Origin: GCA-958296115 sp965222445
GTDB lineage: Bacteria > Chloroflexota > Dehalococcoidia > Lucifugimonadales > CAJWER01
Assembly (NCBI GenBank): GCA_965222445.1
Contig: CBDCTY010000002.1
Span: forward strand, 2,108,001-2,172,000
Direction of reading: 5' to 3'
Length of the DNA: 64,000 nucleotides
Position numbers and translations under genes: made by a program. Below, one piece after another: positions 40,013 to 49,570 of the stretch. Position 1 is the stretch's first letter. Every line of letters starts with the position of its first letter. Below the pieces are notes generated by a model that saw nothing but the letters and a program-made list of their open reading frames with translations, did not search any database and had not been told where the DNA came from.

Positions 40013-41277
40013 GGATTGCCCTCTACCCTCAGCCTTTCGACGGGCTGGTACTTGCCGTCCGGGCCAATCACGGTCAGGAATACTGCGTCCGATCCCTGGT
40101 TGTCGTCGACGGTGTCGTACCGGAGAATGAACCCGTCGATGTCTATGTCGCCTGCGCCGTACATTCCCGCGAGAAAGCACGCGCGGTCGACATCCCTACC
40201 GCATCTTTCGAGACCCGCGATTGCCAGGCGACCGGCAAGGTACCCTTCGAGAGAGACGAAGCCGGGGATTATCCCCGGCTCGTAGGCGCTAAGGGCGTTC
40301 AGGTAAGCTTCCACGACGGGCAACGAGACGTCCGTGGGGAAGGGTACCACCTGGGTAACGTATACGCCGGTGCCCGCCGGGCCCAGCTCCCGAGCGAGCG
40401 CGTTGCTGCCGACGAACGAGACGGTCATGAATATCGGGTCGAAGCCGGTGTGCCGTGCCCATGCTATGAAGGCGGCAACCGGCTGATATGCCCCGATCAT
40501 GATGATGGCGTCCGGGTTCCCCCCCTGCACGTCCAGCAGGGCAGTCTTCACGGCGGTGGTGTTCCTGGGGTAGAGCCCGATGGACACAGGCTCCATCCCG
40601 CGCCGTTCGAGTGCAAGTGTTGCGCCCCTGTAGCCCGCCCGGCCGTAGGAGTCGTCCTGGTACATTACCGCGATCCGCGTTATGCCCAGGTCCTGCGTGA
40701 GGCGGGCGACCATCTCCTCGGTCTCCTGGTAGTAGGAGGCCCGAAGGTTGAGGATGTTGTCCCAGGTGTCGTCCCGCAGGAACTCGGCGCCCGTGAACGG
40801 CGCGATGAAGGGTACGGCGGCCTCGGCCGCGACGGGGGTGGCCGAGCGCGAAGTAGGCGTCCCTACCTCGCCTATCAGGGCGAAAACGTCCTTCTCCTTT
40901 ATCAGGCGGACAGAGTTCGTGACGGCGGCCTCCGGCTCGTAGGCGTCGTCGAGAGGGATGAGCTTGATGAGTCTGCCGTGAACTCCGCCGGCGTCGTTGG
41001 CCTCCCTGAAGGCTGCCAGGATGCCGGCCCTCATGCCATTTCCGAGCGCCTGGGCGGGACCGGTGAAGGCTGCCGACTGGCCGAAGACGATGTGGTCGTC
41101 GTAGATGCCGTGGTAGGAGGGTGTGGTCGCCTGAGCCCTGGTCTGCGGCGCCTGAGTAGGCACGGGGGGCGTGCTGTCGACAACATCGCCCTCACGATTG
41201 CAGGAGACCGAGCTCATGACGAGCGCGGCGGCCGCGAGTGCGGCGGCTGTATGGGTTCCGAGCGTGTACCGTTTCAT
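40009..41277 (-). CDS. Periplasmic ligand-binding protein (branched-chain amino acid/urea type), lipoprotein
   Basis: 422 residues, type I periplasmic-binding fold (Peripla_BP_6): DHIVFGQSAAFTGPAQALG, GMRAGILAAFREANDAGG, ALIGEVGTPTS, then DAIIMIGAYQPVAAFIAWA. An N-terminal hydrophobic segment ends at a cysteine (VMSSVSCN), a plausible though imperfect lipobox. No ABC permease or ATPase lies nearby; instead it is coupled by ATGA to a histidine kinase and follows an anti-sigma-type kinase by 34 bp. I infer a sensory rather than transport role. Confidence 0.87.
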   Translation of the reverse strand: MKRYTLGTHTAAALAAAALVMSSVSCNREGDVVDSTPPVPTQAPQTRAQATTPSYHGIYDDHIVFGQSAAFTGPAQALGNGMRAGILAAFREANDAGGVHGRLIKLIPLDDAYEPEAAVTNSVRLIKEKDVFALIGEVGTPTSRSATPVAAEAAVPFIAPFTGAEFLRDDTWDNILNLRASYYQETEEMVARLTQDLGITRIAVMYQDDSYGRAGYRGATLALERRGMEPVSIGLYPRNTTAVKTALLDVQGGNPDAIIMIGAYQPVAAFIAWARHTGFDPIFMTVSFVGSNALARELGPAGTGVYVTQVVPFPTDVSLPVVEAYLNALSAYEPGIIPGFVSLEGYLAGRLAIAGLERCGRDVDRACFLAGMYGAGDIDIDGFILRYDTVDDNQGSDAVFLTVIGPDGKYQPVERLRVEGNP

Positions 41278-41311
41278 ACGCCCGTGTCGAGAGGGATTGT
41301 GCCCCGAGGTC

Positions 41312-41734
41312 TCACTCTTCCCTGCGTGCGACCAGCGTCAGGTGGTTCTTGCCCTGGTCCCGCCGGTAGTGCATCTCGTCCATCATGGTACGCACCAGGT
41401 GAACGCCAAGTCCTCCGACCGGCCGGTCTTCGAGCGGGGCATTTACATCGGGGGTCTTGGGATCCGTCAGGGGGTTGAACGGGAATCCGTCGTCAGTGAT
41501 CTCAATGGTGAGTGCGTCGTCCTCGGAGGTCAAGACAACCTCGATCTCGTGTTCGCCCCCGTCATCGAATCCGTAGTCGATGATGTTGAGCACGAGCTCT
41601 TCGAGCACCAGATGCACCCTGAAGAGCATGTCATTGGACCAGCTCTCTCTATGTCCTAGGTCATCGACTGCATCGGTGATTCGGCCGAGCTCGTCGTGGC
41701 TGCGTTCTATGTTCAGGGACAGTGTTGCGCTCAT
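41312..41734 (-). CDS. RsbW-like anti-sigma serine kinase
   Basis: 140 residues with the GHKL ATP-binding fold: LVLEELVLNIIDYGFDD (N box), ITDDGFPFNP (G1) and GGLGVHLVRTMMDE (G2). Proteins of this type bind and phosphorylate STAS antagonists and sequester sigma factors or other targets. Overlaps the upstream PP2C response-regulator stop by ATGA, so production is coupled. No sigma factor gene is in the cluster. Confidence 0.9.
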   Translation of the reverse strand: MSATLSLNIERSHDELGRITDAVDDLGHRESWSNDMLFRVHLVLEELVLNIIDYGFDDGGEHEIEVVLTSEDDALTIEITDDGFPFNPLTDPKTPDVNAPLEDRPVGGLGVHLVRTMMDEMHYRRDQGKNHLTLVARREE

Positions 41735-42894
41735 GTCGCGTTGCGGTGGAAGATCACGCAGGTAATGTCGTCGGACTGGTCCGTGTCGCCCGCGAAGGCA
41801 TGAACGGCGTCGAAGACGGCCGCCGTGGCCGTCTCGGAGTCAGTTGGCGGAGACGGCTCGAAGACCTCGCGCAGCCGCTCGATTCCGAACTCCTCGCCGT
41901 CTGCGTTCATGGCCTCCGTGACGCCGTCGGTGTAGAAGACTATGGTGTCGCCAGGCGAGAGGGTGACGGAGCTCTCCTTGTATTGGATGCCGGGCACGAT
42001 GCCAAGAGCAATGCCGCCGGTGAGGGGCAGCAGGGTCGAGCTTCCGTCCGCGTGAACGAAGAGCGGGGAGTTGTGCCCCCCGTTGGCATAGTTCACCTTG
42101 GAGGTTTCCTGGTCGTACATGGCATAGAGGACGGTGACGAACATCGCGGCGTCGTTCTCCTCGTTGAGGAGCTCGTTCACCTCACGCAGCACCTCTCCGG
42201 GAGTGTTGCTTCCTATGGCTGCGCCTTTGAGGAGAGTGCGGCTGGACATCATGAAGAGTGCTGCGGGCACGCCCTTGTCCGAAACGTCGGCTATGGCGAT
42301 TCCTACGCGGCCATGCTCAAGACGGAGAATATCGAAGAAGTCTCCTCCCACATTGCGGGCTGGTTCCATGTTCGCGGCGATCTGGTAGTCTTCGTTCTTG
42401 GGAAACTGGGTAGGGAGTATCGATTGCTGGATCTTGCTGGCAACGTCAAGCTCGTTCTGCAGGGCAACGAGCTTGTCCCGCGAGGAGAGCGCTTCGCGCC
42501 ACTCGGTGAGATTGCGCATTGTCCGGTCAATGGTGATCCTCAGGTCCTCGAAGTCGACCGGCTTGGTGACAAAGTCAAAGGCGCCGCGGTTCATTGCCGT
42601 GCGAATGTTTTGCATGTCGCCGTACGCGGAGATGATCACGGAACGCACGTTGGGGTCGACTTTGGGGATCTGATCCAGGAGGGTTAGGCCGTCCATCCTG
42701 GGCATGTTGATGTCCGAGAGCACCAGGTCGATGTCGCCGTCCTCACGCAGTCGTTCGAGCGCCTCCACACCGTTATGTGCGAAGACAAAGCTATATTCCC
42801 CGGCCCTGATCCTCCGCCGCATGCGCTGAAGCATCAGGGGTTCCAGGTCAGGCTCGTCGTCGACTACGAGAATCTTGCAGGGCTGGCTATTCAA
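41731..42894 (-). CDS. Response regulator with PP2C/SpoIIE phosphatase output (RsbU-like)
   Basis: 387 residues. Receiver domain at 8-125: VVDDEPD acidic pair, phosphoacceptor in LSDINMPRMDG, ISAYGD threonine position occupied by S/A region, KPVDF lysine. A coiled linker (about 128-165) leads to a PP2C-type phosphatase with ARNVGGDFFD, IADVSDKGVPAAL, FYTDGVTEA and SDDITCV metal sites. Expected to dephosphorylate the STAS protein when the receiver is phosphorylated, probably by the operon's histidine kinase. Starts about 80 bp after the STAS gene. Confidence 0.93.
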   Translation of the reverse strand: MNSQPCKILVVDDEPDLEPLMLQRMRRRIRAGEYSFVFAHNGVEALERLREDGDIDLVLSDINMPRMDGLTLLDQIPKVDPNVRSVIISAYGDMQNIRTAMNRGAFDFVTKPVDFEDLRITIDRTMRNLTEWREALSSRDKLVALQNELDVASKIQQSILPTQFPKNEDYQIAANMEPARNVGGDFFDILRLEHGRVGIAIADVSDKGVPAALFMMSSRTLLKGAAIGSNTPGEVLREVNELLNEENDAAMFVTVLYAMYDQETSKVNYANGGHNSPLFVHADGSSTLLPLTGGIALGIVPGIQYKESSVTLSPGDTIVFYTDGVTEAMNADGEEFGIERLREVFEPSPPTDSETATAAVFDAVHAFAGDTDQSDDITCVIFHRNAT

Positions 42895-42975
42895 CTAGGC
42901 CCTCTTGTTCGCTAGCGGGTCCTATGAGGCTCCAAGGAGGGTGCCGGTCGGGTACTGGCGGCGAGGCCCTCCTGA

Positions 42976-43380
42976 TCAGCCCTTGAACAAGGCCACCGCT
43001 GCAGCCTCCGAGTCGTAAATCGAGACGATCTGGTCGATGCCGCTGATCTCGAACACCTCACGGATAGGGCCCTTGACCGAGCAGAGGGCGAACTGGGCTT
43101 CTTGGGCTCGGAGAGCCTTGGCCGTTTGCAGGATGACCCTGAGCCCCGCGCTGCTGATGTAAGAGAGCTTGCTGAGGTCCAGCAGAACGGCTGTGTCTGT
43201 ATCTTCAATTGCACCTTCCAGGGCTTCCATGAACAGACCGGCGTTGGCCCCGTCGATGCGGCCCTCGGGCGCTGCGGTTAGTGTGCCACCCTCCCGCTTG
43301 GCCTGTATCGTCAGGTTGTCGGTCTCGGCAACGGTCCAGCTGGTCAACGCTCCACCCTCCTGTCCAGTATTGGATTCCAT
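42976..43380 (-). CDS. STAS-domain anti-anti-sigma factor
   Basis: 134 residues. LDLSKLSYISSAGLRVIL holds the phosphorylatable serine of SpoIIAA/RsbV-type antagonists; GRIDGANAGLF and the C-terminal FEISGIDQIVSIYDS complete the fold. AGGGAGAGG lies just before the ATG at 43380. First gene of the signalling operon: it is the switch protein that partners with the RsbW-like kinase and PP2C phosphatase. Confidence 0.92.
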   Translation of the reverse strand: MESNTGQEGGALTSWTVAETDNLTIQAKREGGTLTAAPEGRIDGANAGLFMEALEGAIEDTDTAVLLDLSKLSYISSAGLRVILQTAKALRAQEAQFALCSVKGPIREVFEISGIDQIVSIYDSEAAAVALFKG

Positions 43381-44046
43381 GAACCTCTCCCTCTTTTCAT
43401 GAGTCTATTCACAGGGTTGCCTGAGTGTTAGGGATACTCTGAATAACCCATCAGCACGGCTTAATTTCCTATGTGTGGAGCTGCAGGGAATAGTAATTAG
43501 CTACGGCTTCGGGCTATATTACCAGTTGTTCCCACACTAGTTACCACAGTTCCGTTGAGAACCCCAGAGCCACTTCCTTGCAACTATAGTATCGCGCCAC
43601 CCTGCCTCACGTCTAGCTACTGTACTTGTTCAGCCATGCATCACATCAGCCCGGGCCTACGTAGTGGAAGAAAGGATCCCCGAAATGTGCTTGGGGTTTC
43701 TGGGCCTACCGACGCCCACACTCTGGCTATACTGTGCAGCATGGAAGAACTATCAGGAAGCGTCATCGTGGGCCTGAGCGCTTTCATCCCCATGGTCTAT
43801 TGGGAGGGGTCAGTCGTGGCGATGGGGACTAGGAATGGAGCGCCTGTAGCGGGCCGAGGTTTCGTGGGAATGGTGGGGTATGCCCCTTCAATCCTGTCTC
43901 GCCGAGGCACACCACTGTCAACCGGTCCGGCTACAAAAGGGAATAGAATGTTACAGAATGAGACAGAATTCGGGAAACACTCTCCCCGCGGCTGTTCCCG
44001 GTCCCGGCAGGGCGGTCACATCTGAACAGGCGAAAGGAGTGGGCCG
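43381..44046. other. Intergenic region between signalling operon and CocE gene
   Basis: 665 bp between divergent genes, lower in GC than its surroundings. A 156-residue open frame (43555-44025) has unnatural composition and no ribosome-binding site. Probably holds both promoters; AAAGGAG at 44033-44039 serves the CocE gene. Confidence 0.5.
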
Positions 44047-45744
44047 ATGGCCGGTTTCGACGTAAGAGTCCGAGAGAACGTTCCGATGGAGGCGCGGGAC
44101 GGGACGGTGCTCCGCGCGGACGTCTACAGCCCGGCCTCCGGCGGCGGCTACCCGGTGCTGCTCCAGCGCACCCCGTATGACAAGGCATCCGAGTCCAACG
44201 CGGCGACGGCGCGGGACCTCGCCGCCCGCGGGTACGTCGCCGCGGTCCAGGACATACGAGGCCGCTACGCCTCGGAGGGCGACTTCATATGGCAGTTCCA
44301 GGACGGCGCCGACACCTTCGACGCGCGGGACGGCTACGACGCCGTCGAGTGGGCCGTGAGACTGCCGGGCTCCGACGGTCAGGTCGGCACGTGGGGGCAC
44401 TCCTACCCGTCGTGGTGCATATGGCAACTCGCGGGGGCCGCCCCACCCCACCTGAGCGCGCTCTTCGCCAGCGGGATGGCGTCCCGTATTCTCGACCTCA
44501 CCTTCGGCGTGTTCGAGACGGGCCGGCGCCTGCAGTGGACGTACAACATGGCGGTCGACGCGAGGAGAAGGGCGGGCGATGACCGCGGTCCGTCGACGCG
44601 CGCCGAGGCGGACCTGCAGTGGCACGAGGTGGAGCGCGGCAAGTGGATCTGGCGGCTGCCCCTCGCCGACATCCCCGACCATGTCTTCTCCACGCTCGGC
44701 CCGATGCTGAAGTGGTACATGAGAGAGCAAAACAGGGAGTTCTGGGCCTTCGACAGGATTCACAGCCGCGTCGAGGTGCCGACCTGCCAGGTGACAGGCT
44801 GGTACGACCGGCTGATCGGCACCATCGACAACTTCACTGGCATGGTCGCGAACGGACCGGCGGCCCCCAGCGACCAGCATCGGATCACGATCGGCCCGTG
44901 GGGACACGACAGCGGCGCCTTCGTGCGGCGCCAGGGCCCGCTCGACTTCGGCCCGGAGGCGGACACGACCTACGCCGACGAGGTCGCGCGATGGTACGAC
45001 TACCGCTTCAAGGGCGTCGACACCGGAGTCGGCTCCGAGCCTCCGGTAAAGCTGTTCGTGATGAACGAGAACAGGTGGCGGTACGAGGAGCAGTGGCCCC
45101 CGGCCGGCGCCGGGGAGATCGCGCTGTTCTTGCACAGCGGCGGCCGCGCCAACTCGGTCGGCGGGGACGGCGTCCTGTCTGCGTCTGAGCCGTCGGAGGA
45201 GCGGCCGGACCGCTACGACTACGATCCGAGCGACCCGGTCATGAGCCTGATGGACCTGGGCGCGCAGGCCGCAGTGCGGGACCAGTCGCCCCTGGACGCC
45301 CGCGAAGACATCCTCGTGTACGCCACGCCCCCGCTGGATCGGCCTGTGACTGTTATAGGCCCCGTCACCCTCAGGCTCTGGGTCGCCTCATCTGCTCCGG
45401 AGACGGACTTCACCGCCAAGCTGATCGACGTCCGTCCAGACGGCCTGGCGGTGAACGTGAGCTACGGCATCATGCGCACCAGCTACATGGAGGGATACGA
45501 CGAGCCGAAGCCGATGGAGCCGGAGACTCCCTACGAGCTCACTATCAGGCTGGGCCCGACCGGCATACGGTTCGGCGAGGGGCACCGCATCAGGCTGGAC
45601 GTGGCGAGCTCGGACTTCCCGAACTTCGACCGCAACCACAACACGGGGGCCGACTTCTGGTCGGACTCGGAGTTGCGCGTGGCGCGCCAGACCGTCTTCC
45701 ACGACCGCGAGCGCCCTTCGCGTCTGCTGCTCTCGGTGGTGTAG
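44047..45744 (+). CDS. CocE/NonD family alpha/beta hydrolase
   Basis: 565 residues, cocaine-esterase/X-Pro dipeptidyl-peptidase S15 family serine hydrolase acting on esters, amides or acyl compounds. VPMEARDGTVLRADVYSP opening, AVQDIRGRYASEG, nucleophile elbow GTWGHSYPSW, a C-terminal jelly-roll domain from about 355 with VTVIGPVTLRLWVASS and the terminal region GHRIRLDVASSDFPNFDRN. AAAGGAG is placed 7 bases before the ATG. No signal peptide, so cytosolic. It stands alone, with a convergent kinase gene 160 bp downstream. Confidence 0.92.
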   Translation: MAGFDVRVRENVPMEARDGTVLRADVYSPASGGGYPVLLQRTPYDKASESNAATARDLAARGYVAAVQDIRGRYASEGDFIWQFQDGADTFDARDGYDAVEWAVRLPGSDGQVGTWGHSYPSWCIWQLAGAAPPHLSALFASGMASRILDLTFGVFETGRRLQWTYNMAVDARRRAGDDRGPSTRAEADLQWHEVERGKWIWRLPLADIPDHVFSTLGPMLKWYMREQNREFWAFDRIHSRVEVPTCQVTGWYDRLIGTIDNFTGMVANGPAAPSDQHRITIGPWGHDSGAFVRRQGPLDFGPEADTTYADEVARWYDYRFKGVDTGVGSEPPVKLFVMNENRWRYEEQWPPAGAGEIALFLHSGGRANSVGGDGVLSASEPSEERPDRYDYDPSDPVMSLMDLGAQAAVRDQSPLDAREDILVYATPPLDRPVTVIGPVTLRLWVASSAPETDFTAKLIDVRPDGLAVNVSYGIMRTSYMEGYDEPKPMEPETPYELTIRLGPTGIRFGEGHRIRLDVASSDFPNFDRNHNTGADFWSDSELRVARQTVFHDRERPSRLLLSVV

Positions 45745-45904
45745 AAGCGCCTACCCGACGCAGCTGTTCAGACCTGGTGAGACCGCCGAGTTCGAGTCCA
45801 GTTAGGTGGAGACGCTATGACCGGCAACAACTTCACCCTGACGGTCGCTGAGGCACGCCTGCAGGGCGAAACGATCAGGGCTGGTTGCAGCACCTTCTTT
45901 TCCG

Positions 45905-46537
45905 CTATGTCGTCACGATCACGTCAAACGACTTCCTGGGTCTTACGGACGAGAAATAGAAGTCTTCGACGGCGTCCCACCGGGCGTGCCACTGCGCAAG
46001 AAACTCCGCCTCCTCCCGCTTGGCAAGTCGAGTCCGCAGCCGTTCATTCGGCACCTCTACCAGTATTGACAGACCGACTAGGTCGGCCATCTGCGGCCCT
46101 GAAGAGTAGGCACCGTCGAGGAAGATGACAGAGGCTGGGTCGACCGTTGTGGCCTCAGCCTTCATCCTGTACTTTCCTTGGCTGTCCGGTCCGGCGTTGA
46201 AGTCGATCGGATGCCAGCGAGCAGGCCGTCCGCCGAGCAGGGGCACGACCGCTTCCGAGCGGAGCTTAGCCCAGTTGAATACCTTCGACCACCGCTCTTC
46301 GACGGTCATTCGATCCCACTCGGCATCTGAGATGTGCGCTGAGTAGAAGTCGTCCACCGGCAACACTGCCGCATCCGTTTCCCCAGCTACTAGGGAGGCC
46401 AGTGTGGATTTTCCGGACCCACTGCGACCGTCGAGACTCACCACAAGCGGGGCCTTTCCGGCCACACTACATAGTGCGACTGCATCGATCACTGTAGTGC
46501 TAGCTTGCGCCCAATCAGAGAGCCATGGACTTGTCAT
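45905..46537 (-). CDS. P-loop nucleoside-kinase-like protein
   Basis: About 210 residues from the ATG at 46537. Walker A LDGRSGSGKSTLA; VLPVDDFYSAH is typical of uridine kinase/phosphoribulokinase-like enzymes; PASVIFLDGAYSS is the Walker B strand; ERLRTRLAKREE the lid. Substrate cannot be assigned; uridine or a pantothenate-like compound are options. The IS copy 2 begins only about 55 bp upstream of the start, so its native promoter may have been displaced. Confidence 0.8.
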   Translation of the reverse strand: MTSPWLSDWAQASTTVIDAVALCSVAGKAPLVVSLDGRSGSGKSTLASLVAGETDAAVLPVDDFYSAHISDAEWDRMTVEERWSKVFNWAKLRSEAVVPLLGGRPARWHPIDFNAGPDSQGKYRMKAEATTVDPASVIFLDGAYSSGPQMADLVGLSILVEVPNERLRTRLAKREEAEFLAQWHARWDAVEDFYFSSVRPRKSFDVIVTT

Positions 46538-46666
46538 GAGTTCACTGCATGGATTCCCGTTGCTCGGCTGGCAGAATGTCAAACTGACCTGTGTCGAAGA
46601 CCAGCATAAATGTCCGCCTAACTGACCAGGGAAAATGTCACCTGTCTAACTTGCCACGGTAACAGA

Positions 46667-48160
46667 CTACGTTGCTTTCAACATCACCCGAGGACGATTC
46701 ATCGGCGGACTGTCGGCCTTAAGGTACTTCCGTACGGTGTTCCTGTGGATGCCCGTCTCCCTGGTTATTCTCCTGATGGACAGGCCCCTGCGCTTCGCTG
46801 CATGAACCGCCTCCCACCTGGCGATCTGCTTCGGAGTGGGCTTCCTCGGTACAGAGGTTGCCTTCTTGCGGATCTTGGCTGCACCACTGTCGTGGTTGCC
46901 GTCGATTGCTTCGGCTCTCTCCCTGTCGAGTGAGGCCAGAACTCTCTCCCAGCGGCTGCCCAGACCGTTACGATACGGCGGTGCGTGTGAAGGGTATCCA
47001 TTCACACCGCGCAGGATGTTCGGACGGGGTGGAGCCTCCTGGCTGGGGATGAGTTGACCCTCGTGCTCAACGACCAGTTGACCGTCCATTCCCTCGAGCA
47101 CGTCCACCTTCACTCCAGCGTAGGTCGGACGTTCCATGCCGGGCAGCAGCTGAAGCGTACTCCGTCGGTATCTCACAGTGTTGTCCTTTGCCACTTTGCG
47201 ACTGTGCCTGAAGCACAGCATCCGATCCAGACACGTCCCTCCGTCCACAGGGCGGTAGGCGACTTCAGACTCCGGAGCCGATACCCCGAAGCGCTCGTTG
47301 AAGTGAGGAAGGAAGTCTCTCAGAACGACACCAGCATCTTCGATGGTGGTCGCACCCGCGAGTCGAAGCTCGGTTACAAGTCTGTCCTGGAAGGTGCCTG
47401 CCGCTCGTTCCACACGGCCCTTGGCCTGTGGAGACAGCGCGTAGATCATCTGTATTCCGAGCTCGTCCATCGCACGGGAGAACTGGGTTGGAGCGCTCGG
47501 TGCTCCGGTTCCTGGTACGTGCTTGAAGACCGAGTGGCGGTCGGTGTACAGCGCTATGGGTACCCCGTGGCGCTCGATCAGTCCCCGCATCAGCACGAAG
47601 TAGTCTCGGGTGTTCTCGTACTCACAGAACAGCGCACTGACCACTTTGCCCGTGGCGTCGTCCACGGCAAGCAGAAGCATAAACTGAGGTCCATCCTCTC
47701 CGAGCCACCGATGATAGCTGCCATCGATCTGTATCAGCATCCCCTCTCGGGGCATGCGTTGCCGACGAACACGGTGCTTCGGAGGACGACGGCGACGAGG
47801 ACTGACGAGACCGGCTCCGACCAGTATGCGTCGCAACGTGTTACGGGCTATGTCTATACCCTCACGTTCTCTCAGCAGTTCGCTCAGATGAGTGTGGTTG
47901 ACTCCTGAGTACGTGGTTCGAGCTAGACGCAACACTTCGGCCCTTATCGAATCGGGTGTTGTGTTGGGAGCCCTCCGACCCCGATGGCCGTGAGCGAGTG
48001 CGGCTGCTCCTTCTTCTCTGTAAGCCGCAAGAATGCGCCTGGTGTGGCGTGTGCTCACTCCCATCAGCATGGCCGCCTGGTCCACCGTCATATGCTCGGC
48101 CAGTAGGCTGTTGAGGATCTGAAGTCTTACCTGCTCTTTCTGGTTCAATGTCACAGTCAC
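46667..48160 (-). CDS. ISNCY-family transposase, copy 2
   Basis: Same protein as the copy at 18985-20481 from TLNQKEQ onwards; the first residues differ (MTV instead of MENV) because the start region is inverted. The start is a GTG at 48160, or the next GTG at 48154. In this orientation GAGGTGA, a Shine-Dalgarno-like string, sits immediately before the second GTG. Confidence 0.85.
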   Translation of the reverse strand: MTVTLNQKEQVRLQILNSLLAEHMTVDQAAMLMGVSTRHTRRILAAYREEGAAALAHGHRGRRAPNTTPDSIRAEVLRLARTTYSGVNHTHLSELLREREGIDIARNTLRRILVGAGLVSPRRRRPPKHRVRRQRMPREGMLIQIDGSYHRWLGEDGPQFMLLLAVDDATGKVVSALFCEYENTRDYFVLMRGLIERHGVPIALYTDRHSVFKHVPGTGAPSAPTQFSRAMDELGIQMIYALSPQAKGRVERAAGTFQDRLVTELRLAGATTIEDAGVVLRDFLPHFNERFGVSAPESEVAYRPVDGGTCLDRMLCFRHSRKVAKDNTVRYRRSTLQLLPGMERPTYAGVKVDVLEGMDGQLVVEHEGQLIPSQEAPPRPNILRGVNGYPSHAPPYRNGLGSRWERVLASLDRERAEAIDGNHDSGAAKIRKKATSVPRKPTPKQIARWEAVHAAKRRGLSIRRITRETGIHRNTVRKYLKADSPPMNRPRVMLKAT

Positions 48161-48180
48161 CTCATGGAGAATGTGACATT
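48147..48180 (+). repeat. 8-bp inverted repeats around the 18-bp segment, orientation B
   Basis: AATGTCAC at 48147-48154 and GTGACATT at 48173-48180 flank the same 18 bp as at 18976-18993 on the plus strand, although the IS itself is inverted. Relative to the transposase the segment is therefore flipped. Confidence 0.85.
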
Positions 48181-48290
48181 TATGCTGGTCAGTTAGTCAG
48201 GACATTTATGCTGAGCAACAATAGTAGCGCCGGAATGGAATTGGCCCACCCCTTAGCAGAGAGCACCTTGGCGTAGGGAAGAATCCCAAC

Positions 48291-49570
48291 GTGGAGGTGC
48301 TCAAGAGATTGCTAAGAGGAGGGACAGTGAAAGAGATGTGCGAGATGAAGGGTCAGGGGCGGTCGATCCGTGGGATCGCGCGGGAGTTGGGAGTGTCCCG
48401 GAACTCGGTGCGCAAGTATCTGAAGTCTTCGGGAGTGCCGAGACAGACGCCGAGGCGTCGGCGGGCATCCAAGCTGGACCCGTACACCGATCACATAGAC
48501 GGGCGTCTGTCTGAAGGTCTGGAGAACTGTGTGGTGTTGCTGCGTGAGCTGCGTGCCCTGGGATACAGCGGCGGCTACACGATTGTGAAGGACTACATCA
48601 GCCGCGCCGTCGGCGCAGGCAGCCTCGATCCACGGTTAGGTTCGAGACGGGTCCCGGTGAGCAGGCTCAGGTCGACTGGGGTAGCCTGGCGTACGTCGCA
48701 GAGGACGGCCGCAAGCGCCGAGTGTGGGCGTTCGTGATGGTGCTGAGCTGGTCGCGTGCCATCTACGTGGAGTTCGTACGCCGTGCTGACGTCACGACCT
48801 TCATGCGGTGTCACGTCAATGCGTTCGAGTACTTCGGCGGGGTTTCTCGCCGCTGTCTGTACGACAACGCGAAGGTGGTGGTGCTGGGACGCGACGATGC
48901 CGGTCGTCCCGAGTGGAACAGCCGGATGCTGGACTTTGCGTTGCGTGTCGGCTTCGAGATGAGGTTGTGCCGTCCGTACCGTGCTCAGGCGAAGGGTAAG
49001 GTTGAGAGCGGGGTAAAGTACGTTCGCCGCAACCCCCTGTTCAAGCCAGGGGGCAGGCTCTGTGGCCCACTGTCCGGTTCAGTGACGACGCGGAGATGAA
49101 CAGGCAGGGGATGGAGTGGTGCGAGAGAGTGGCGAACGAGCGGGTGCACGGGACGACGATGCAGCGGCCGAAGGCGTTGGTTGCCAAGGAGCGGGCGCGC
49201 ATGCTGGCCCTGCCTGAGCGGTCCGGTCTGGCGCCATATCTTCGAGAGGAGCGGAAGGTGGGGCGCGACGGGTACGTGCATTGGTACGGCGCGTGGTACG
49301 GCGTACCGTGGTCGTGGGCAGGCAGGACTGTGCAGGTGGGGCTGGGGCCCGTGATGGTGGAGATATGGTAGGGGGCAGACCGGCTGGCGGTGCATCCGAG
49401 GGCGCACAGGCGAGGGCAGCGGTTGACGTTGCCGGGTCGGTGGGCCGGGCTGGTCAACGGTGATGAGAGTCCCAGGAGGGAGGCGGTAGCGGTCCAGGTG
49501 TCGGCAGGCCAGGTGGAGCGTCGGTCCCTGGAGGTGTACGAGCTGGCGGCGGCAGGGGGTGTGAGATGAT
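48291..49570 (+). pseudogene. istA: IS21-family transposase IstA, multiply broken
   Basis: Readable pieces in order: HTH region GRSIRGIARELGVSRNSVRKYLK, later HIDGRLSEGLENCVVLLRELRALGY, then in other frames VWAFVMVLSWSRAIYVEFVRRAD, RRCLYDNAKVVV and AKGKVESGVKYVRRN (DDE core), and NRQGMEWCERVANERVHGT. At least two frameshifts and an internal TAG near 49370 separate the parts. Catalytic positions are visible in the fragments but no intact product can form. Overlaps the istB start, as usual in IS21. Confidence 0.85.

Larger units (their letters stand above)
46592..48221 (-). mobile_element. Insertion sequence, ISNCY-like, copy 2 (inverted relative to copy 1)
   Basis: About 1630 bp, matching 18928-20557 in opposite orientation. 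Ends share TGTCGAAGACCAG and GAGCAACAA with copy 1 before similarity stops. No clear target duplication. Differs from copy 1 by inversion of an 18-bp segment at 48155-48172. Confidence 0.85.

Noticed and set aside
40013..40180. 56-codon N-terminal extension of the histidine kinase
   Set aside because: Arg-rich, overlaps the binding-protein gene, and the ATGA-coupled ATG at 40012 precedes a normal kinase N-terminus.
43555..44025. 156-codon plus-strand open frame
   Set aside because: No ribosome-binding site, unnatural composition, no motif; treated as intergenic.
47054..47908. 284-codon open frames antisense to both transposase copies
   Set aside because: They are exact mirror frames of the IS transposase and carry no independent signal.
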